Origin: an uncultured Prevotella sp.
GTDB lineage: Bacteria > Bacteroidota > Bacteroidia > Bacteroidales > Bacteroidaceae
DNA length: 58,255 bases
NCBI GenBank assembly: GCA_937906495.1
Contig: CALCVT010000055.1
Span: forward strand, 1 to 58,255
Reading direction: 5' to 3'
Positions 8,230-16,953 of the stretch are shown here, in pieces. Numbering within the stretch: the first letter of the stretch is position 1; every line of letters begins with the position of its first letter. The translations under genes and the position numbers were made by a program. Below the pieces are notes generated by a model, which saw nothing but the letters and a program-made list of their open reading frames with translations, ran no database searches and had not been told where the DNA came from.

Positions 8230-10884
8230 TTACTTTACAACCTTCTTGCCTCCTACGATGTATGTACCGGCGGGCAGACCCTGAAGCGAAGTGATAGCAT
8301 CTACTTGCTTGCGCACCAGTTTGCCTTCGATGGTATATACATCGACTTTTGAACTGTCGGCTGTTACGTCGAAAATACCGGTGGTGCAACCATCGAATGC
8401 TACCTTGTAGAATTCGGCCTGATCCATATCGGTATTAACAATCAGGGCACGGAAGGGATGGAGCTGGGCATCATACTGTTTTTTGAAGCCTCCGTTCAAG
8501 TAGTCATAGCAAGCATGGCTGGGATCGGCTACGGCCGGCTGTACGGTATACGAACCTACGTGCTTGTAAAGGTCGTGTGTAACGGCCATCTCGGTGTCGG
8601 GGGTTACAGCAACAGCTGCATCTTCGACATTGGCCAGCGGATTGGCCTCGGGGGCTACGATAAGGTAGGGCACATTGGCCTCCAGTTTTCCATTAACGGT
8701 TTCGAAATTGAGTTCACCACGTAGCAAACCTGCAAACTTATACACCTTACCTGCAATTTGGGCAGCTTCGGCTGCGAAGGGCAGAATAACCGAAGCGGCA
8801 GCCTTTTCGCCGGTTTCAAACTGGCGGGTGGTGCTCACCTTCTTAGCTGTAAATGCCTTCGGAGCGTTAAACGTTGCATCGTCGGCCAGTACCAGTTTTT
8901 CGGCTGTATTGCCAACTACAACATTGTCGCCCTTAAGGGTGGCACCCTCAGCCACATAAACCAGCGTGTTGTTTACCTTAGGAGCACCGGCCATCACATC
9001 GCTCAGCGCTACATCGGCATCAATCTTTGCCTCAGTAAGGTCTACGTAGGTCATAGGCAGGTTGCGCTGCTCGCCATCGCTGTTTACATAGCAGTTATTT
9101 ACCTGCAGGAACTTGGCTGTTTCCTTCGTTACACGGCCCTTAGCCTGCATGCAGGTGTAATAGGTACGTCCGCCAAAACCATCTTCCTCTACCTTCTGCT
9201 CACCGATGCTATAGGGAACAAAGTCTACGTGAATGCCCTTAAACATGGTGGCAAGCATGGGGTTGTCAGTGGTAATGATGTCGATCGAAGCGGCAGTTTC
9301 CTTATCGGATGCGCTGAGCAGACTGGCCGAAACCTTTACTGGGAGTGCGCCAAGCATGCTTCCGAATCCCTGAACGGGGTTTCCGTCGGCATCAAAGTCG
9401 GTCAGAATGATGGTGCGGGTGGCCTCAATCTTACCATCGGTAATGGGTACATTGGGCACAAAGATATCGCCTACGGGGATACCACCAAACGAGAAGTCGT
9501 TAAGGGCCAGGTTAACCGTATTATTGCTGTTCTTCGATAAAACGATGGTTGTGTTTGCCAATGGTGTCAGGGTCGATTCATCGCTGGCATTGGTGAGCGT
9601 TACCGAAAGGGCACCCTTGTAATCGCCACTCTCGGCCGAAGCGACGGCATCGGTAAAGGTAAACACGTAATTGGTTACCTGCTGTTCGGCATTGGCCACC
9701 CCAAAGGTGTAGGTCTTAGCTTTGTTGTCGGCATCTACCTTGAGGGCACCGTTATCGCCAAGTACCAAGGTGCTACCGTCTGCTGCTGTGGCAGTAAACA
9801 CATATCCGGGATTGTAAACGTAGGGCAGTTCGTACGTGGTTACTCCCGCTTGCAAGCCTTCGAACTTCTGGCCACAAATGGTTACCTCTGTAACCGAGGC
9901 GGGGGCAACGCTCTTTTTAAACTGGAACTTATATACTTGCTCGTGCTTGCTCTCGCTCCAGTCATCGGCCTTCACCGTTACAGTGAGCAGGGCAGTAGCT
10001 TCGTCGTAAGCCTGCTCGATGGTAGCACTATGGCCGTCTGACAGACAAGCTACCTGCGAAGCATCGTAGGTGTACTGGCTGCAATCGGCAGTGGCGCCGG
10101 GAGCGGGAATCTCTACGGGTGCACCATTGATGGTAAACGACTTGAGGTTGCTGTTGTATACATACTGCAGGTCGTCAATGAGCATGTAATCTTTACCCGT
10201 ACCCTTACCGGGGGTCACATTGGTAGCAAACGATACGAGGGCGAAGGCCGGACGCATCTTTTCGCCAGTGTAGACAAAAGGAATGGACAGACGCTGCCAC
10301 TCATTGCTTGAGGTAATCTCTGCATTTTCGGCCTTGGCAATAACCTTGGCTACGATAGAGTTCGCCTCAGGGTCTTGATAATAGCCCTGTGTATGGAGCA
10401 CGGTGTTGGCCTTGGCTTTAAAATTCTTTGTACTTACGTACTTAACCCATACTACCATGGAGTCGGGGCAACCGGTAAAGGGCTGGTTAAAATCGGGGTT
10501 ACTTGCGTCGGTATAGTTATAGTTTCCACTGGCATCAGCTGCCGATGCACTTCCCATGTTAATGCAACCGGTAGTCAGGTTTCCCTGTGCAATGATTCCA
10601 AACATCACACTGCGATCGAATATCTTGACGCTAGATTTTCCGGTAGAGCCGGGGCGTACCTCGGTCGACTTATCCAATTGGTTGCGACCGGCCATTGATT
10701 TAAGTTTACCCGTTCCAGTCAGGAAGGAATTCCAGTGTGCGGGTTCTACACCCTTATAGCTTTTGTACGCTACCTCGTCCCAATTGCCTTCGAAGTCGGC
10801 ATTCTGAACTTGGTAAACCGACTGCGCCTGCACTGAACTACCTGCCAGAACGAGCGCAGCACCTACTAAAAATTTCTTAGTCAT
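8230..10884 (-). CDS. Large exported surface protein, PCMD-like plus calycin-like
   Basis: 884 residues from ATG 10884 (MTKKFLVG; the longer frame to 10983 has no signal peptide at its start). The signal peptide ends near residue 21. Residues about 22-246 resemble the PCMD (putative carbohydrate metabolism) beta-sandwich domain. Two Ig-like or linker segments follow (about 247-417), then a calycin-like beta-barrel segment (about 418-543) and a beta-rich region. The last 40 residues resemble a type IX secretion sorting tail (VDVYTIEGKLV, then GTYIVGGKKVVK). Inference: it is secreted or surface-attached and binds a glycan or lipid. It is the last gene of the operon. No catalytic residues are recognisable. 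Confidence 0.8.
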   Translation of the reverse strand: MTKKFLVGAALVLAGSSVQAQSVYQVQNADFEGNWDEVAYKSYKGVEPAHWNSFLTGTGKLKSMAGRNQLDKSTEVRPGSTGKSSVKIFDRSVMFGIIAQGNLTTGCINMGSASAADASGNYNYTDASNPDFNQPFTGCPDSMVVWVKYVSTKNFKAKANTVLHTQGYYQDPEANSIVAKVIAKAENAEITSSNEWQRLSIPFVYTGEKMRPAFALVSFATNVTPGKGTGKDYMLIDDLQYVYNSNLKSFTINGAPVEIPAPGATADCSQYTYDASQVACLSDGHSATIEQAYDEATALLTVTVKADDWSESKHEQVYKFQFKKSVAPASVTEVTICGQKFEGLQAGVTTYELPYVYNPGYVFTATAADGSTLVLGDNGALKVDADNKAKTYTFGVANAEQQVTNYVFTFTDAVASAESGDYKGALSVTLTNASDESTLTPLANTTIVLSKNSNNTVNLALNDFSFGGIPVGDIFVPNVPITDGKIEATRTIILTDFDADGNPVQGFGSMLGALPVKVSASLLSASDKETAASIDIITTDNPMLATMFKGIHVDFVPYSIGEQKVEEDGFGGRTYYTCMQAKGRVTKETAKFLQVNNCYVNSDGEQRNLPMTYVDLTEAKIDADVALSDVMAGAPKVNNTLVYVAEGATLKGDNVVVGNTAEKLVLADDATFNAPKAFTAKKVSTTRQFETGEKAAASVILPFAAEAAQIAGKVYKFAGLLRGELNFETVNGKLEANVPYLIVAPEANPLANVEDAAVAVTPDTEMAVTHDLYKHVGSYTVQPAVADPSHACYDYLNGGFKKQYDAQLHPFRALIVNTDMDQAEFYKVAFDGCTTGIFDVTADSSKVDVYTIEGKLVRKQVDAITSLQGLPAGTYIVGGKKVVK

Positions 10885-10930
10885 TTGTTGTATGTAAGTT
10901 CCCCTTTTAAGGGAGCCATTAGAGAGTATT

Positions 10931-12379
10931 TTATTTAATAATTTTCTTTCCGCCAACAATGTAAATACCCTTAGGGAGTGCATTGTTCATCTTATCGGCT
11001 ACACGTACACCATTCAAGTTGTACACACCGGTTTGCTTGTTCTGAACAGCTACAACCTCACCAATACCAGTCTGTTCGTCACCAATCTTTACGATAATCT
11101 TCATGTTCAATATCGCAAAGTCGATGTTGATGGTTGCATTCAGATGTTCGTCGGTGAGTTTACCATTAAGCACAATGGGAACTTCGCCAAGCATGGGGCC
11201 CATCCAATCGCTTGCACCCAAATTGGGGTCGTTGCCGGGCTGGATGGTAATGTTCTGATCGGCTGCAAGCGCTACATAGCCGTCCTTTTGCTCCATCTTA
11301 ACACCTGCAAGGTGAATGGTGCCTACGGGAACCTCAGAGGTAGCGTCGGCCATAATGAAATTGGGGAGCGTAAAGTCGCAAGTTCCGTCGCCGTTGCGTT
11401 TTACCTCAATGGTCTTTTTGCCTTGATCGGCTACGTTGTCGTTTACGTCTACCATGATGTTTTCCTCGTAGGTCTGAGCTTCGCCACTTTGGCTATCTTC
11501 GTTACCAATCTTTACGATAATCTTCATGTTCAATATCGCAAAGTCGATGTTGATGGTTGCATTCAGATGTTCGTCGGTGAGTTTACCATTAAGCACAATG
11601 GGAACTTCGCCAAGCATGGGGCCCATCCAATCGCTTGCACCCAAATTGGGGTCGTTGCCGGGCTGGATGGTAATGTTCTGATCGGCTGCAAGCGCTACAT
11701 AGCCGTCCTTTTGCTCCATCTTAACACCTGCAAGGTGAATGGTGCCTACGGGAACCTCAGAGGTAGCGTCGGCCATAATGAAATTGGGGAGCGTAAAGTC
11801 GCAAGTTCCGTCGCCGTTGCGTTTTACCTCAATGGTCTTTTTGCCTTGATCGGCTACGTTGTCGTTTACGTCTACCATGATGTTTTCCTCGTAGGTCTGA
11901 GCTTCGCCACTTTGGCTATCTTCGTTACCAATCTTTACGATAATCTTCATGTTCAATATCGCAAAGTCGATGTTGATGGTTGCATTCAGATGTTCGTCGG
12001 TGAGTTTACCATTAAGCACAATGGGAACTTCGCCAAGCATGGGGCCCATCCAATCGCTTGCACCCAAATTGGGGTCGTTGCCGGGCTGGATGGTAATGTT
12101 CTGATCGGCTGCAAGCGCTACATAGCCGTCCTTTTGCTCCATCTTAACACCTGCAAGGTGAATGGTGCCTACGGGAACCTCAGAGGTAGCGTCGGCCATA
12201 ATGAAATTGGGGAGCGTAAAGTCGCAAGTTCCGTCGCCGTTGCGTTTTACCTCAATGGTCTTTTTGCCTTGATCGGCTACGTTGTCGTTTACGTCTACCG
12301 TGATGTTTTCGGTGTAAGACTGTGCATAAGCTGCTACAGCCATCAAACAGCAGCAAATAGAAAGTAGAATTTTCTTCAT
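10931..12379 (-). CDS. Exported protein with three identical calycin-like repeats
   Basis: 482 residues. The signal peptide ends at AYAQ (about residue 19), then three consecutive copies of a 141-residue calycin-like beta-barrel unit (VDVNDNVADQGKKTIEV to KIIVKIG), then a short tail (VYNLNGVRVADK, GIYIVGGKKIIK) like a sorting signal. The repeats are identical in protein and in DNA over nearly all their 423-nt length, including silent positions. That points to recent duplication or gene conversion, so copy number may vary between strains. Calycin-like folds often hold small hydrophobic ligands; the ligand here is unknown. It lies between the beta-barrel gene and the large PCMD gene in one operon. 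Confidence 0.85.
   Translation of the reverse strand: MKKILLSICCCLMAVAAYAQSYTENITVDVNDNVADQGKKTIEVKRNGDGTCDFTLPNFIMADATSEVPVGTIHLAGVKMEQKDGYVALAADQNITIQPGNDPNLGASDWMGPMLGEVPIVLNGKLTDEHLNATINIDFAILNMKIIVKIGNEDSQSGEAQTYEENIMVDVNDNVADQGKKTIEVKRNGDGTCDFTLPNFIMADATSEVPVGTIHLAGVKMEQKDGYVALAADQNITIQPGNDPNLGASDWMGPMLGEVPIVLNGKLTDEHLNATINIDFAILNMKIIVKIGNEDSQSGEAQTYEENIMVDVNDNVADQGKKTIEVKRNGDGTCDFTLPNFIMADATSEVPVGTIHLAGVKMEQKDGYVALAADQNITIQPGNDPNLGASDWMGPMLGEVPIVLNGKLTDEHLNATINIDFAILNMKIIVKIGDEQTGIGEVVAVQNKQTGVYNLNGVRVADKMNNALPKGIYIVGGKKIIK
11081..12299 (-). repeat. Three tandem 423-bp direct repeats inside the calycin-like gene
   Basis: Unit boundaries are at 11081, 11504 and 11927, a constant offset of 423 bp (141 codons). 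By direct reading, units 1 and 2 match throughout. Unit 3 matches for its first 373 bp, up to 12299, after which the sequence diverges into the signal-peptide region. Reading frame is preserved for any copy number. Confidence 0.95.
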
Positions 12380-12446
12380 AAATGTGTATTAAGTAATAAT
12401 ATGTTTCGTGTATGTGTTTTAAGCGGGGCTTTCCGACCCGTTGAGT

Positions 12447-13232
12447 TTAGAACAGATAGTTAAAACCCAGAGTTGCATAAACGGGGAAGAGGTCGAAGGT
12501 CACGCTTCGAAAGTCTGAAGGAAAGATACCGTTGAGTCCCCATTGTACATTGGCCGTTACGCTTAAATGTTTGTAGGCTTTAAACTCTCCGCCCACTTGT
12601 ACGCCCCATTGAAAGCGACGCAAGTCCTTCGAAAAGTCGTAAGTGGCTCGCGTCACTTCGGCTTTTTCGCCAGTAGGGTTTTGGTCGCGAATGTAGCCGT
12701 CGTAAGCTTCGCCGGTAAAATCGCCCTGCATCATCCAAGCCAGGTAGGGTCCGGCCATAATCTGCCAACGGTCGTTGAAGGAGTAAGTAGCCAATATGGG
12801 GAAGGAGAGGTAATTTAAGTCGACCTGCGTCTTGACATGGCCAGTCCAAGCTCCAATAACCGTGCCTGAACCATCGACATTAACGGCCTCCATGTGGTAA
12901 TTCTTAACCGTTGCATCGGTTTCCATTCCTTTATTTTCGAAGCGCACGCCCAGGAGCAGCCCCCAATGGTTGCCGAACTTTTTGTGCGCGGCCCCCTCGA
13001 GTTGGATGCAGAGCGTAGGTTTATAAGCATCGATGGCACGAATTTCGGCCGGAATAGGGAAAGGGGCAGTACCGCCTAAACTTACGCCGGCCCCCACACG
13101 TACGTGCCAGCCTTTAAGTGCGGCCTTAATAAGGTTCAAGTCGGTTTCTTTGGCTTGTTTAGGGTCTGCCTTCTGCGCTACGGCCAGCAATGCTGCGCAA
13201 AAAAGGCATATACTGATAAGGATACGTTTCAC
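12447..13232 (-). CDS. Outer-membrane beta-barrel protein
   Basis: About 261 residues from a GTG at 13232 (KRILISICLFCAALLAVAQ forms a signal peptide); an in-frame ATG at 13268 would add 12 residues. Alternating hydrophobic/polar stretches with aromatic girdle residues (HWGLLLGVRFENKG, LSYFPILATYSF-like, WQIMAGPYLAWMM) and the ending FPVYATLGFNYLF, with terminal phenylalanine, mark an outer-membrane barrel of the OmpW/PorT-like size class. It could anchor or export the neighbouring surface proteins. It follows the PCMD lipoprotein gene by about 75 nt and precedes the calycin-like gene by 67 nt. Confidence 0.8.
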   Translation of the reverse strand: MKRILISICLFCAALLAVAQKADPKQAKETDLNLIKAALKGWHVRVGAGVSLGGTAPFPIPAEIRAIDAYKPTLCIQLEGAAHKKFGNHWGLLLGVRFENKGMETDATVKNYHMEAVNVDGSGTVIGAWTGHVKTQVDLNYLSFPILATYSFNDRWQIMAGPYLAWMMQGDFTGEAYDGYIRDQNPTGEKAEVTRATYDFSKDLRRFQWGVQVGGEFKAYKHLSVTANVQWGLNGIFPSDFRSVTFDLFPVYATLGFNYLF

Positions 13233-13307
13233 GTCGTTAAAAGTATTTAGGTTACGGATGTTGTGCAAGAAGGCTCAAAAAAATAAGTTGTCGGTGGCGT
13301 ACGTTTG

Positions 13308-14471
13308 TTACTGCCCGTCGGTATTGCCCTCCCAAATCACTCTGAGTTCGTCAACATAGAGCACGGAGCCAACTGCGCCTTCAAAATAAGCTCCCTGGCG
13401 GCTCGAGGTGCAGACTACGGCTATAGCATATCCGTCGCGGCTGAGTTGATCTTCGCTAAACTGCTTGCCAGGGCGCAACTTAAAGGGTTCTTTAAAATAG
13501 GTCCATTCGGCAGGTTCGCCGGGGTTTTCAATGCGTGCCATCATCACGATGCGATCCGACGTAAGCACATTATCGCCATCGAGAGCCTTGAAGTTATTGG
13601 GATCTACCTCAAAGACTACAGCGTAAATATCGGCTGTATCGGCACGTTCGGGAATAACGTTATTTTTTCCGTCGGTAAATACTTTACCGGCAGTATACTT
13701 ATAATAGCCTTCGAGGAAGAGTGGTTTTCCGCCCACAAGCTGGAATCCAAACTCAGTAGCTTCGCGCGGTTTTTTTACAGCTATATCCGAGTTGAAGTTA
13801 CCTATAAACAAGTTGCCAGCAGCAATAGGCATGTTTGCATACTTTCCAAACGAACCGGTAGAGCGTGTTTCGAGTTTTACGGCGTTACCTTTCACACCCA
13901 GCGGCTCGGTATAAGTCGGGAAAAGCTCTGGCTTTTTGCCCATACCAGTAATGGCATATCCGCCATTACCCGATGCCCAATAGCTACGGCGCGGGTTTTG
14001 CGTGTCGGAAGGGTCTACTTCGTACCACACCTGGTAACGTCCGGTAGGATCGAGTTCATAGTGTTCAAAACTGAGCAATTCGATGGGTGTAGGATAGTTA
14101 AACGAAACGATATAGGTTTTACTCCAGGCACCGTCCTGCGAGTGCACAGTATATTCTTGGGGCGAAGAAAAATCGCGGGACACTCCGTTGGCATCGACAT
14201 CCTGTCCGTCAACTTTCATCGTGATACGCGCCCCTTCGGTAATATTAAAACGCGGTGCAAGTTGCGTTCGGTCTGTGCCTTTTTGTATGTTAAACGATAC
14301 GTGCGTGTTTGTTATAATCGGATTACCTACGAGTATGTCTTTATGAGTTTCTACCCATGTTGCGTCAATTCCAGTTATGTCGCACTCGGCATTGAGTGGT
14401 TCGTCTTTGATACACGAGTTGAAGCACGCAAGCAGCACGAGTGTATGCAATAGCAATAAGATTCTTTTCAT
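13308..14471 (-). CDS. PCMD-domain lipoprotein
   Basis: 387 residues. The signal peptide ends in lipobox FNSC (Cys20), followed by IKDEP. The N-terminal part (about 25-125) looks Ig-like (DFSSPQEYTVHSQDGAWSKTYIVSF is the conserved edge). The C-terminal part (about 130-387) resembles the PCMD beta-sandwich, with RSYWASGNGGYAI, FQLVGGKPLFLEGYYKYTAGKVF and LYVDELRVIWEG. Known PCMD proteins are secreted Bacteroidetes proteins of uncertain, possibly carbohydrate-related function. It is the first gene of the four-gene surface operon, with a -7 box at 14526-14533. Confidence 0.82.
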   Translation of the reverse strand: MKRILLLLHTLVLLACFNSCIKDEPLNAECDITGIDATWVETHKDILVGNPIITNTHVSFNIQKGTDRTQLAPRFNITEGARITMKVDGQDVDANGVSRDFSSPQEYTVHSQDGAWSKTYIVSFNYPTPIELLSFEHYELDPTGRYQVWYEVDPSDTQNPRRSYWASGNGGYAITGMGKKPELFPTYTEPLGVKGNAVKLETRSTGSFGKYANMPIAAGNLFIGNFNSDIAVKKPREATEFGFQLVGGKPLFLEGYYKYTAGKVFTDGKNNVIPERADTADIYAVVFEVDPNNFKALDGDNVLTSDRIVMMARIENPGEPAEWTYFKEPFKLRPGKQFSEDQLSRDGYAIAVVCTSSRQGAYFEGAVGSVLYVDELRVIWEGNTDGQ

Positions 14472-14525
14472 TGATTACAGCTGTTGAATTTTTAAATCGA
14501 CTCAAACTTCTTAACAGAAGCGCAG

Positions 14526-14533
14526 CAAAGGTA
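14526..14533 (-). promoter_or_regulatory. -7 box of the PCMD/calycin operon
   Basis: Reads TACCTTTG on the minus strand, about 55 nt before the ATG at 14471. No clear -33 element. Confidence 0.5.
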
Positions 14534-14820
14534 CGAAAAATATTGCTCGTCATACAGTTTTATGCTCTTCGGCAGTTATTTTGTACCGTAAAATCGGTAA
14601 TATACCGAGTTTAACCGCTTGAAATAGAGCAAAAAAGCCCTTTTTACAGCATTCCGGCATCTTTAAAAGTCAAAAGAGATAATCGCCGAACTATAAGCCA
14701 AATTGTATAAAAACAGACAACACTCCTGCCTTGTACATGCTGCACAGGGCATCGCACTTCCTGGTTTTTAATACCATCCTACAACTTTTGTCAGCTACGT
14801 TTACCTGACACCGCAAGCTG

Positions 14821-14904
14821 TGTATAAACTTTTACCCCCGGTGTAAAAAAATCCACACCGGAGGTACTATCATTTACACAAGCAAGCAAACCATCTACAC
14901 ACGA
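14821..14904 (+). repeat. 21-nt tandem array B (4 units)
   Basis: Contiguous 21-nt units start at 14821, 14842, 14863 and 14884, with a possible decayed fifth to 14925. Each places ACAC or ACCC at unit position 14. The first two begin TGTA. Part of the array (14834-14844 with 14855-14865) can also pair as an imperfect hairpin. Confidence 0.6.
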
Positions 14905-15016
14905 TACAACCATACCCAAGCATGGCTTCTACCATTTTATGCCGGATTTAAGGCACTTTTCAAATTCATAATCCTTAATAAATTCGTTACGTTTTCTTCG
15001 CTTAAATAATTATTCG

Positions 15017-15024
15017 TACTTTTG
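15017..15024 (+). promoter_or_regulatory. -7 box of the envelope-lipid operon
   Basis: TACTTTTG, about 62 nt upstream of the ATG at 15087. GTTTTC near 14991 is a weak candidate -33 element. Confidence 0.5.
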
Positions 15025-15086
15025 CTTCGCCAAGTTATGTACCTGGCCCTAATCCTTACTCTCAAAATCTGTAAAGCAAGCAACGC

Positions 15087-16922
15087 ATGAAAGAGTTTCT
15101 CCGCGTAATGCGGCAGTACGTGAAACCCTACAAGGCCTACCTTTTAGGTTCGTTGGTCTTTAACCTGCTCTCGGCCGTACTCAACGTTTTTTCGTTTATC
15201 TCCATCATACCTATGCTCCAACTCCTTTTCGGCATAGACCAAAACCGCTACGAGTATATTCCGTGGTCGGCTGTTGGCATGAGCATGAAGGATATTACAG
15301 TGAACAATATGTATTGGTACACTACAGAGTTAATGGACGACTACGGGGCAGCTACAGCCCTGATGCTCATCGGCCTTTTTTTAGTTACGATGACGTTTCT
15401 AAAAACAGGTTGCTACTTTGCCTCAGTAGGTATCATGGTACCGCTACGCACCGGTATTGTACGCGACATACGTATGCGCGTATATCATAAAATCGTATCG
15501 CTTCCGCTCTCATTTTTCTCGGACGAACGCAAAGGCGACATTATAGCCCGCATGAGCGGCGACGTGAACGAAATTGAAACCTCGATTACGGGTTCGCTCG
15601 AAATGCTCATCAAAAGCCCCATTCTGCTCACCTGCTACTTTGGTGTGCTCATTTATGTATCGTGGCAACTGACTGTGTTTACCATCATTGTACTCCCGCT
15701 CATGGGGTGGCTGATGGGACGTATTGGCCGTAAACTAAAGCACCAAAGCCTTGACGCACAAAATAAATGGAGCGACACAATGGCGCAGCTCGAAGAAACA
15801 CTCGGAGGTATGCGTATTATCAAAGCATTTACGGCCGAACACAAAATGACCTCCCGCTTTGACCGCTGCACCAACGAGTTTCGCGACGCTGCCAGCAAGG
15901 TTGCCATCCGCCAGGCCTCGGCACACCCCGTCAGCGAGTTCCTTGGCACAATCCTGATTGTTCTCGTGCTATGGTACGGCGGTACGCTCATCTTTTCGAA
16001 CCACTCGCCCATTGATGCCCCGACCTTTATCTTCTACATGGTCATACTCTACAGCATCATACAGCCGCTCAAGGACTTTTCGAAAGCCTCGTACAACATT
16101 CCAAAAGGTATGGCCTCGGTACAACGAGTAAACAAAATACTCAATGCACCGAACCCCATTACAGAACCCGACGAGCCCAAACATATCAGCGGCTTACAGC
16201 ACGAAATAGCTTTCCGTAACGTCAGTTTTGCATACAGCGGAAACACCCAAGTGCTCAAAGGCGTTAATCTGACGGTAAAACGCGGACAAACCATCGCCCT
16301 GGTGGGGCAAAGCGGCTCAGGAAAGTCTACACTGGTTGACCTTTTGCCCCGCTATCACGACGTGAGCGATGGCGAAATTCTGATTGACGGAGTCAATGTC
16401 AAGACGCTGGCCATCTCCGAACTGCGCAGCCTCATCGGCAATGTGAATCAAGAAGCCATACTCTTTAACGACTCATTCTACAATAATATAACCTTTGGCG
16501 TAGAACAAGCCACCATGGAACAGGTTGTCGAGGCAGCCAAAATTGCCAATGCACACGACTTTATCATGGAAAGCGAACATGGTTACGACACCAAGGTGGG
16601 TGATCGCGGCTGCAGACTATCGGGCGGACAACGTCAACGCATATCCATTGCGCGAGCTATACTTAAAAATCCGGCCATTCTCATTCTGGATGAAGCCACA
16701 TCAGCTCTCGACACCGAAAGCGAGCGACTGGTGCAAGAAGCTCTCGAACGCCTCATGAAAACGCGTACTACCATAGCCATTGCTCACCGGCTCTCGACTA
16801 TTAAAAATGCTGACGAAATTTGCGTACTCTACGAAGGACATATCGTTGAGCGCGGCACTCACGAAGAACTGCTGGCCAAAGGTGGCTACTACAAACGTCT
16901 GAACGACATGCAGCAGCTCTAA
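15087..16922 (+). CDS. ABC exporter, MsbA-like (fused permease and ATPase)
   Basis: A 611-residue half-transporter that should work as a homodimer in the inner membrane. Six transmembrane helices fall in about residues 15-330. The nucleotide-binding domain has Walker A GQSGSGKST (about 407-415), signature LSGGQRQR (about 511) and Walker B ILILDEATSALD (about 530), plus the H-loop in AHRLST. This layout is typical of lipid or lipid-A flippases of the MsbA type, but substrate cannot be told from sequence; drug or peptide export is possible. It is the first gene of a rightward block with an LtaS-like enzyme 31 nt downstream, which favours an envelope-lipid substrate. Confidence 0.92.
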   Translation: MKEFLRVMRQYVKPYKAYLLGSLVFNLLSAVLNVFSFISIIPMLQLLFGIDQNRYEYIPWSAVGMSMKDITVNNMYWYTTELMDDYGAATALMLIGLFLVTMTFLKTGCYFASVGIMVPLRTGIVRDIRMRVYHKIVSLPLSFFSDERKGDIIARMSGDVNEIETSITGSLEMLIKSPILLTCYFGVLIYVSWQLTVFTIIVLPLMGWLMGRIGRKLKHQSLDAQNKWSDTMAQLEETLGGMRIIKAFTAEHKMTSRFDRCTNEFRDAASKVAIRQASAHPVSEFLGTILIVLVLWYGGTLIFSNHSPIDAPTFIFYMVILYSIIQPLKDFSKASYNIPKGMASVQRVNKILNAPNPITEPDEPKHISGLQHEIAFRNVSFAYSGNTQVLKGVNLTVKRGQTIALVGQSGSGKSTLVDLLPRYHDVSDGEILIDGVNVKTLAISELRSLIGNVNQEAILFNDSFYNNITFGVEQATMEQVVEAAKIANAHDFIMESEHGYDTKVGDRGCRLSGGQRQRISIARAILKNPAILILDEATSALDTESERLVQEALERLMKTRTTIAIAHRLSTIKNADEICVLYEGHIVERGTHEELLAKGGYYKRLNDMQQL

Positions 16923-16953
16923 AGCCTACGCCACACGGCGCTGCACATATAAA

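Larger units (their letters stand above)
14472..15086. other. 615-bp divergent intergenic region
   Basis: Separates the surface-protein operon (left) from the envelope-lipid operon (right). It holds the leftward -7 box, the 21-nt array at 14821-14904 and the rightward -7 box at 15017. The remaining 14540-14820 is A+T rich with no ORF and no recognised RNA. Confidence 0.7.

Noticed and set aside
11033..12367. 444-codon open frame on the plus strand
   Set aside because: It is antisense to the three-repeat calycin gene and itself shows the same triplication. Its openness follows from the codon use of the real gene; it has no family resemblance.
13305..14453. 382-codon plus-strand frame
   Set aside because: It is the antisense shadow of the PCMD lipoprotein gene, which has a lipobox signal peptide and a promoter.
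14821..14904. 21-nt arrays as CRISPR
   Set aside because: The units are contiguous with no spacers, too short and too diverged, and no cas gene is present.
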